64,000 bases of DNA from assembly GCF_014651695.1 (NCBI RefSeq), contig NZ_BMXJ01000001.1, positions 722,944 through 786,943 of the forward strand, written 5' to 3'. Every line of letters starts with the position of its first letter. Positions within the stretch are counted from its first letter, which is position 1. This DNA is from Nocardiopsis terrae (GTDB lineage Bacteria > Actinomycetota > Actinomycetes > Streptosporangiales > Streptosporangiaceae). The translations under genes and the position numbers were made by a program. Under the pieces are notes generated by a model. That model had not been told where the DNA came from, ran no database searches, and saw only the letters and a program-made list of their open reading frames with translations. Below, in pieces: positions 59,340 to 64,000 of this stretch.

Positions 59340-59644
59340 TGCTTGTCCTGTTCCAGCGTGAGACCTGCCCCGACTGCCGACCGGTCCGGGAGCTGCTCAC
59401 CCGCCTCCAGGTCTCCTACGTCAATGTCAACGTGCCCAAGCCTCGCGATGAGCGGCACGAGCTCATCCGTGTGACCGAGAGCAAGTACATTCCCGCCCTG
59501 GTCGACGGGGCTACGGTACTGCCCGGCAGACTCAGGGAGAACGCCGAGATCATCGCCTACCTTCAGGAACGGTTCGCCGAGCCGGGCGGGCCCCCGCCCG
59601 AGGACCCGATGGCGCCCGGGAAGCATTCGGAGGGTACGGAGTGA
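59339..59644 (+). CDS. Glutaredoxin-like protein (CPDC)
   Basis: This 101-residue protein has the thioredoxin fold. The redox motif CPDC is at residues 10-13 (RETCPDCRPVRELL), with YIPALVDG giving the usual cis-Pro loop near residue 55 and GRLRENAEIIAYLQERF the final helix. The tail is Pro-rich and short. AGGAGG is 11 nt before the ATG, which overlaps the aminotransferase stop (TGATG). Its next neighbour overlaps in GTGA. It could reduce a tailoring enzyme or act as a glutathione-S-transferase-like adaptor. The specific job is unknown. Confidence 0.82.
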   Translation: MLVLFQRETCPDCRPVRELLTRLQVSYVNVNVPKPRDERHELIRVTESKYIPALVDGATVLPGRLRENAEIIAYLQERFAEPGGPPPEDPMAPGKHSEGTE

Positions 59645-60873
59645 CTCCCGGTCACCGCCCCGTGGTCGCGGTGGTCAGCGGGACCGCTTCCCTTGTCCGC
59701 GCGGCCCACGACCTCGGCGTGGACGTCGTTCTCGTTCACGCCGGGGCCGCGCCCGCACCACAGGTCCTCGAGAGGGTCGAGAGCGCCGTGGCCGTCGCCG
59801 AACTCAGTGACCACGAGGCGCTCCACGCCGCCCTGGAGCCGTTCCACCGCGTGAGGCGGTTCGCACGTGTGCTGTCCCTGACCGAGAACGGCCTCCTTCC
59901 CGCGGCCGTCGTCGGTGACCGGCTCGGAGTCCCCGGGAATCCGAGCCGTGCGGTGAGGCTGCTCAAGGACAAACGGAGAATGCGCGACCTGCTCAACGCT
60001 CGAGGGCTCAGTCCGGTTCGTGCCCGACCGGTATCCTCCTCCGCCGACCTGGCCGCCTTCCTCGGCGAGGTCGACGGACCCGTGGTCCTCAAACCGGCCA
60101 CCGGTGCCGGAAGCCACGCGGTACTTCGTGTGGACCTGCCGGGGGAGGCCGAGGACGCCTGGCGGCGGTTCACCGACGAGGGCGGTGGCGACCCTGTCGC
60201 CGAGGAGTACCTGGCCGGGCCCGAGATCAGTGTCGAGTGCTTCTCCCACGAGGGCCGGCACGTGGCCGTGACGACCACGGACAAGCACCTTCTGGGAAAC
60301 CTGGTCGAGGCCGGGCACACGGTTCCCAGTTCCTTGGCGGCGGAGGAGGTGGACCGTGCCGTGAACCTGGTGCGGGATTTCCTGGACCTGGTCGGGCTGC
60401 GTGAGGGGCCTTCCCACACCGAACTCCGTATCACTGTCGCCGGCCCCAGAATCATCGAGTCCCACAACCGGATCGGCGGCGACAAGATCCGTGAGCTCGT
60501 CCGCCGGGCCCACGGCGTGGACCTCGTCCGGTTGACCGTGGGCGCCGCGCTCGGCCTTCTTCCCCCGCTCACCGAGCCTCCCCCCGCACACGGTGGTGCG
60601 GCCGTCCGCTTCCTCACCCCGGCACCGGGCCTGGTGCGCTCGGTCGAGCTGCCCCGGTTCGAGGACAGCCGGACGACCGTGTCCGTGGACGTCGGTCCCG
60701 GAGACCGTGTGAAGTCCGTCCGCCGCTCAGAGGACCGTTCCGGGTACGTGCTGGCGGAGGGTGCCGACGCGGCCGAGGCGGCCCGGGTCTGCGAGCGGGC
60801 CGCGGCCCTGGTTCGCATAGGGACGGTTCCGGACAGGGCTGAGGAGGCCGAGCCGTGCGCTATGCCATCGTGA
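59641..60873 (+). CDS. ATP-grasp ligase 1 of the phosphonate operon
   Basis: This 410-residue ligase joins a carboxylate to an amine through an acyl phosphate. It has N-terminal pre-ATP domain VVAVVSGTASLVRAAHDLGVDVVLVHAG, central-domain loop RLLKDKRRMRDLLNARGLS, nucleotide-binding VVLKPATGAGSHAVLRV, VAEEYLAGPEISVECFSHEGR (adenine-side and metal part), then HTELRITVAGPRIIESHNRIGGDKI with the Glu/Asn metal ligands. It matches the BacD/L-amino-acid-ligase style. A GTGA overlap ties it to the glutaredoxin gene. Confidence 0.9.
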   Translation: MTPGHRPVVAVVSGTASLVRAAHDLGVDVVLVHAGAAPAPQVLERVESAVAVAELSDHEALHAALEPFHRVRRFARVLSLTENGLLPAAVVGDRLGVPGNPSRAVRLLKDKRRMRDLLNARGLSPVRARPVSSSADLAAFLGEVDGPVVLKPATGAGSHAVLRVDLPGEAEDAWRRFTDEGGGDPVAEEYLAGPEISVECFSHEGRHVAVTTTDKHLLGNLVEAGHTVPSSLAAEEVDRAVNLVRDFLDLVGLREGPSHTELRITVAGPRIIESHNRIGGDKIRELVRRAHGVDLVRLTVGAALGLLPPLTEPPPAHGGAAVRFLTPAPGLVRSVELPRFEDSRTTVSVDVGPGDRVKSVRRSEDRSGYVLAEGADAAEAARVCERAAALVRIGTVPDRAEEAEPCAMPS

Positions 60874-61502
60874 CCGACATCCACGGTGACGTCACGGCGC
60901 TGCGCGCCGTGGTCCACCAGGTCGAACGTCAGGGGGTCGACGGGCTCCTGTGCCTGGGTGACGTGTTCGAGTGCCTGGTGAGCAAACGGGACGTCACGTC
61001 CCACGTGTTCGGCGGTGTCTCCGAGGTCTTCGACCCGGACCCGGAGGTGGCGGCCCTGCTGGAGGGAGCCGCCCACGTGCGAGGCAACCAGGAGGAGCGG
61101 ATCGCCTCGCTCATCCCCGGGGGCGCGTTGCCGGACTGGGCCCGGCCACTCATACACGCACCGCTCGAACGCCGTACTTCCTCGGCCTCGTTCTGCCACG
61201 GCCACACGCTGTCCTGGCACCAACCGGAGCCGGGCCTGTGGTCTCCGGTGGCCGAGTCCGCTCTGCGAACGCTGCTCGTCCACGGGCACCACCACCGAAG
61301 CGTGGTGCACCGCTTGCACGCCGACCCCGACGGTGTCCGTTCCGAACGCGTCCCCTTCCGTTTCGGGGTGGAAACGCACCTATCTCCCGATGTTCGGCAC
61401 ATCGTCAACGTCGGTTCCGTCCGCGGACCCGCTCCCGCCTGGGCGGTGATGGACGAGGAGGCATTGTCCCTCACCCACCACCGTGTCGGAGGAACCCCAT
61501 GA
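60855..61502 (+). CDS. Calcineurin-like metallophosphoesterase
   Basis: This 215-residue enzyme begins at GTG 60855 (GGAGG 7 nt upstream, overlapping the ligase by 19 nt). Metal motifs: DIHGD (8-12), GDVFE (~39), GNQEE (~77), CHGH and HGHHH. A two-metal site like those in PPP-type phosphatases is complete. It sits between two ligase genes and overlaps both. Possible roles: removing a protecting phosphate left by the HPrK-like kinase, or hydrolysing a nucleotide by-product. Both are inference. Confidence 0.88.
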   Translation: MRYAIVTDIHGDVTALRAVVHQVERQGVDGLLCLGDVFECLVSKRDVTSHVFGGVSEVFDPDPEVAALLEGAAHVRGNQEERIASLIPGGALPDWARPLIHAPLERRTSSASFCHGHTLSWHQPEPGLWSPVAESALRTLLVHGHHHRSVVHRLHADPDGVRSERVPFRFGVETHLSPDVRHIVNVGSVRGPAPAWAVMDEEALSLTHHRVGGTP

Positions 61503-62656
61503 CCCGCCACGTACTCCTGCTCAACTCCGACAAACCCGAGGTCCTGCGTGCCCTGACGCGCCGCTCCGACGTGCGGGTCCGGGTCCTGACCCGGGAACGT
61601 TACGTCTCCTTCCACGAGGGGCTCGAAACGGCCGTCGTCGAGAACTTCGAGGATCTGACCCAGGTCGGGACCGCCGCGTACGAGCTGGCGGCCTCCGGTC
61701 CGGTCGACCACGTCGTCGCTGCCACGGAGAAGAGCATCGTCGCGGCCTCCCTGATTCGCTCCCTGCTCGGTGTGCCCGGGCTGTCGTTCGACCAGGCGCT
61801 GTGGACGTCACACAAACGGGCGATGAAGGACCGGCTGCGAACGGCCGGGCTACCCACAGCTGACTTCAGCCAGGTCGCAACCGTGGCGGACATCCCGTCC
61901 GCGGCCGAGCGCATCGGTTGGCCCGTGGTGGTCAAACCCGTCTTCGGCTCCGGTTCGCGTTCCACCCACCGGTTGTCCTCTTCTCGGAACTTCGCCGTGA
62001 AGCTGCGGTCCGGTGCTCTCGACGATCTGGCCGCACGTGGCGTGCCCGTCCTGGTCGAGGAACAGCTCCGGGTGCTTGACGAGTACCACTGCGATGGGCT
62101 CGTCCACGGGGGAGAGATCGTCTCCGCCGCGGTGTCCCGGTACTTCGACCCGCCCTTGGATGCGCCCGGAAACCTGCAGGGAAGCCACCTGGTCGCTTCT
62201 GGGAGCACTGCCTCCCAACGCATCCTGGAGCTGCACCGGAAGGTGGTACGTGCCCTGCGCCTACGCGACGGCATCACCCATCTGGAGGTGTTCGCAACGC
62301 CGGACGGGCACGTGATCGGTGAGGTGACCACCCGACCCGCGGGTCTCGGAGTCCCCCGCATGTGGGAGCACGCCTTCGGACTCAACCTTTGGGAGGGCTT
62401 CCTCGGGGCGGTACTCGGGGAGGGAGGGGGCATCTTCAATCGGCCCCACCCGGGGCGGCTCCTCGCCTGGACCCACCTCCCCGACCGGTTCGGGCTGGCC
62501 GAAGAAGTCACGGAAACGCCAGGCGTGTTCGAGGTGCTCTCACCCGCGGAGAACGGGTCTCCGAACATTGAGGTGCATTTCACCGCATCGGACGCGAGTA
62601 TCGCCGATGAGGTCAACACCGCGCTCCACTCCCTCGCCGACGCGAAGGCGCCGTAG
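61499..62656 (+). CDS. ATP-grasp ligase 2 of the phosphonate operon
   Basis: This is a 385-residue member of the ATP-grasp superfamily. Blocks visible: HVLLLNSDKPEVLRALTRRSDVRV (N-terminal Rossmann-like), ALWTSHKRAMKDRLRTAGLPTADFSQV, WPVVVKPVFGSGSRSTHRL (ATP loop), VLVEEQLRVLDEYHCDGLVHGGEIVSA (metal-side strand), THLEVFATPDGHVIGEVTTRPAG (Glu and Asn/Thr metal ligands). The sequence differs clearly from ligases 1 and 3, so it is not a recent duplicate and probably takes another amino acid. An ATGA overlap joins it to the phosphoesterase. Confidence 0.88.
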   Translation: MTRHVLLLNSDKPEVLRALTRRSDVRVRVLTRERYVSFHEGLETAVVENFEDLTQVGTAAYELAASGPVDHVVAATEKSIVAASLIRSLLGVPGLSFDQALWTSHKRAMKDRLRTAGLPTADFSQVATVADIPSAAERIGWPVVVKPVFGSGSRSTHRLSSSRNFAVKLRSGALDDLAARGVPVLVEEQLRVLDEYHCDGLVHGGEIVSAAVSRYFDPPLDAPGNLQGSHLVASGSTASQRILELHRKVVRALRLRDGITHLEVFATPDGHVIGEVTTRPAGLGVPRMWEHAFGLNLWEGFLGAVLGEGGGIFNRPHPGRLLAWTHLPDRFGLAEEVTETPGVFEVLSPAENGSPNIEVHFTASDASIADEVNTALHSLADAKAP

Positions 62657-62715
62657 GCGTCGCGATCCTTTCGTTCCCCTCCTCCGTATTCCCGCCAGCT
62701 CTCCCGAAGGTTGAC

Positions 62716-64000
62716 ATGTCCCTGAAGACATCTCCCCACCTCTGCCCCGATTCCGTGACCCACGTGCTCGTCGGCTACAGCAAGAACGTGCTCGACGACC
62801 TGGACGCCTTTCTGCCCGAGGAATCCGTGCTGGTCCTTGAGGAACCAGAGGTCATCACTGCCCGCAGGGTGTCGGCGAAGATATCCAGACATCCCAGCGC
62901 CGCACTGCTTCTGCCCGCTCCCTGCCAGGACGAGAGCTTTCCTGAGCGGTTCGTGGAAAGTGTCCTCCGCCCCGGGAACGTACGCGCCGTCATCCCCTCC
63001 GTGGAGTACGGGGTCGTGGCCACCGCGGCGCTCGCCGACGCCTGGCGGCTTCCCGGTGCCTCGCTCTCAGCGGCCAGGAACCTACGGGACAAGATCGCGT
63101 TGCGCACCGCGGCGGACCGGGCCGGTATCCCCCAGCCGAGGTGGACCGAGGTGTGCGGACCGGAGGAGGTACGGGGTTTCGCCGACTCCCTGGGGGTTCC
63201 CTGCGTCCTCAAACCGGCGAACCGCCAGGCGAGTCTGGGGGTTCGCTTCCTCGAGGTCGGAGAGGACACGCGGGAGGCGTGGGAGCACACCACGACGGCC
63301 AACGAGGCCTCGATGCGAGCGGACTACGCCAATATTCCGCGGTTCATGGTGGAGGAGCGAGTCGACGGACCGGAGGTCAGCGTCGAGGTACTCGTCGACG
63401 AGGGCACGGTCGGGTTCACCAACGTGACGGCCAAGGCCGTACAGGACTTCCGGTACCCGGTGGAACTGGGGCACACGGTTCCTGCTCTTGTCCCTCGGCA
63501 TGTGATCGCCTCCTTGACCCGGCGAATGGAACAACTCGTCGCGGCGACGGGGTTCCGTTCCGGTGTACTGCACGCCGAGTGGATCCTTGCCGGAGGCGAC
63601 AGCCCCTACCTGGTCGAATGCGCGGGTAGGCCACCCGGTGACCGCATCACCACCCTCATCGACCTCGCCTACGGGGGGTCCCTCCTGCGGGACTTGGTCG
63701 CGCTCCTGGAGGGCGGGTCGGCGTCCGGACCCCGGCGAGCCTGCACGGGGGCGGCCATCCGCTTTCTCAGGGCTTCCCCGGGAGTGGTTGAGGAGATCGA
63801 AGGCGTCGACGGCCTGGGGGCGATGCCGGGCACACATGACTTCCGGGTCAGCGTCACCGAGGGCGACACCGTCCATGACACCACGAGCTCCTGGGACCGC
63901 GTCGGCTACGTGATCGCCACGGGCGGGGACCCGGCCGAGGCCAGCGCCAACGCCGAGCGCGCGGCCGACTCCGTCACCATCCGCGCCCGTCCTTCCGTGG
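62716..64000 (+). CDS. ATP-grasp ligase 3, partial (runs off the window)
   Basis: This frame is open from ATG 62716 (GAAGG 6 nt upstream) to the end, giving 428 codons without a stop. Blocks: HVLVGYSKNVLDDLDAFLPEESVLVLEE, SLSAARNLRDKIALRTAADRAGIPQPRWTEV, PCVLKPANRQASLGVRFLEVGE, FMVEERVDGPEVSVEVLVDEG, VLHAEWILAGGDSPYLVECAGRPPGDRITTLIDLAYGG. The adenine and metal sites are complete. It lies 59 nt after ligase 2, the first clear gap in the operon. A further ~20 to 40 residues probably follow beyond the window. Confidence 0.88.
   Translation, partial: MSLKTSPHLCPDSVTHVLVGYSKNVLDDLDAFLPEESVLVLEEPEVITARRVSAKISRHPSAALLLPAPCQDESFPERFVESVLRPGNVRAVIPSVEYGVVATAALADAWRLPGASLSAARNLRDKIALRTAADRAGIPQPRWTEVCGPEEVRGFADSLGVPCVLKPANRQASLGVRFLEVGEDTREAWEHTTTANEASMRADYANIPRFMVEERVDGPEVSVEVLVDEGTVGFTNVTAKAVQDFRYPVELGHTVPALVPRHVIASLTRRMEQLVAATGFRSGVLHAEWILAGGDSPYLVECAGRPPGDRITTLIDLAYGGSLLRDLVALLEGGSASGPRRACTGAAIRFLRASPGVVEEIEGVDGLGAMPGTHDFRVSVTEGDTVHDTTSSWDRVGYVIATGGDPAEASANAERAADSVTIRARPSV

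Noticed and set aside
1..64000. CRISPR arrays, tRNA or rRNA genes
   Set aside because: No regularly spaced repeats, no cloverleaf-like segments with T-loop GGTTCGAATCC-type boxes and no rRNA-like stretches were found.

Overview
This 64 kb window is GC-rich, gene-dense actinobacterial DNA. It has many GTG starts, ATGA/GTGA stop-start overlaps, LytR-CpsA-Psr and L,D-transpeptidase wall enzymes, and an Asp23/DUF2273/DUF6286/AmaP-like envelope operon. The protein styles suggest a Nocardiopsis- or Streptomyces-like filamentous actinomycete; the genus is inferred, not proven. I see no rRNA, tRNA, CRISPR array or intact insertion sequence.

Layout. 0-5.1 kb: the 3' end of an unknown gene, an LCP wall-polymer transferase and two secreted low-complexity proteins. 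5.4-11 kb: an orphan DevS/DosS-like sensor kinase, an MFS exporter with an M20 amidohydrolase, and a divergent double-HTH Lrp/AsnC regulator. 11-18.6 kb: a DMT transporter, a small membrane protein, a three-gene ABC-2 exporter, an SDR and dhaK-dhaL. 18.9-22.2 kb: an Asp23-type envelope operon divergent from an ECF sigma gene. The sigma gene overlaps a gene for an Asp23-like protein carrying an anti-sigma zinc motif. 22.2-31.2 kb: an ACT-domain membrane protein, an L,D-transpeptidase, a PP2C-like phosphatase, a small HTH-like protein, a Bcr/CflA-type exporter, and a PadR/ABC/FtsX-like cassette. 31.3-36.8 kb: a RelA/SpoT-domain protein with a small partner, a decayed choice-of-anchor-I fragment, a SpoIIE-type phosphatase, alditol oxidase and a lipoprotein L,D-transpeptidase. 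37-44.3 kb: an MMPL transporter, an export cassette (small secreted peptide, lipoprotein, peptidoglycan-binding adaptor, ABC ATPase, permease) and a broken beta-helix gene. 44.8-52.5 kb: a fused GT2/CDP-glycerol glycerophosphotransferase with galE (teichoic-acid-type wall polymer), and an opposing FtsX-like ABC exporter.

The most interesting part is 53.6-64.0 kb. It is an essentially uninterrupted plus-strand operon that runs off the window end. It encodes a two-subunit phosphonopyruvate (or sulfopyruvate) decarboxylase, a DRE-TIM aldolase, a PEP mutase with the diagnostic EDK-x5-NS motif, an HPr-kinase-like P-loop protein, a YjbQ/UPF0047 protein, a class V aminotransferase, a glutaredoxin-like protein, a calcineurin-like phosphoesterase and three ATP-grasp ligases. 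PEP mutase commits carbon to C-P bonds, and decarboxylase plus aldolase can extend phosphonoacetaldehyde. The aminotransferase and three ligases point to a phosphonopeptide or amino-acyl phosphonate. HPrK-like and YjbQ proteins are not part of any phosphonate pathway I can name, so this looks like an uncharacterised phosphonate natural-product cluster. A 58-codon secreted-peptide-like ORF sits just upstream.

Several intergenic regions hold clear hairpin terminators and operator-like inverted repeats, each listed below. Coordinates, motifs and overlaps are read directly. Family names rest on recognised motifs without database searches. Pathway statements are inference.
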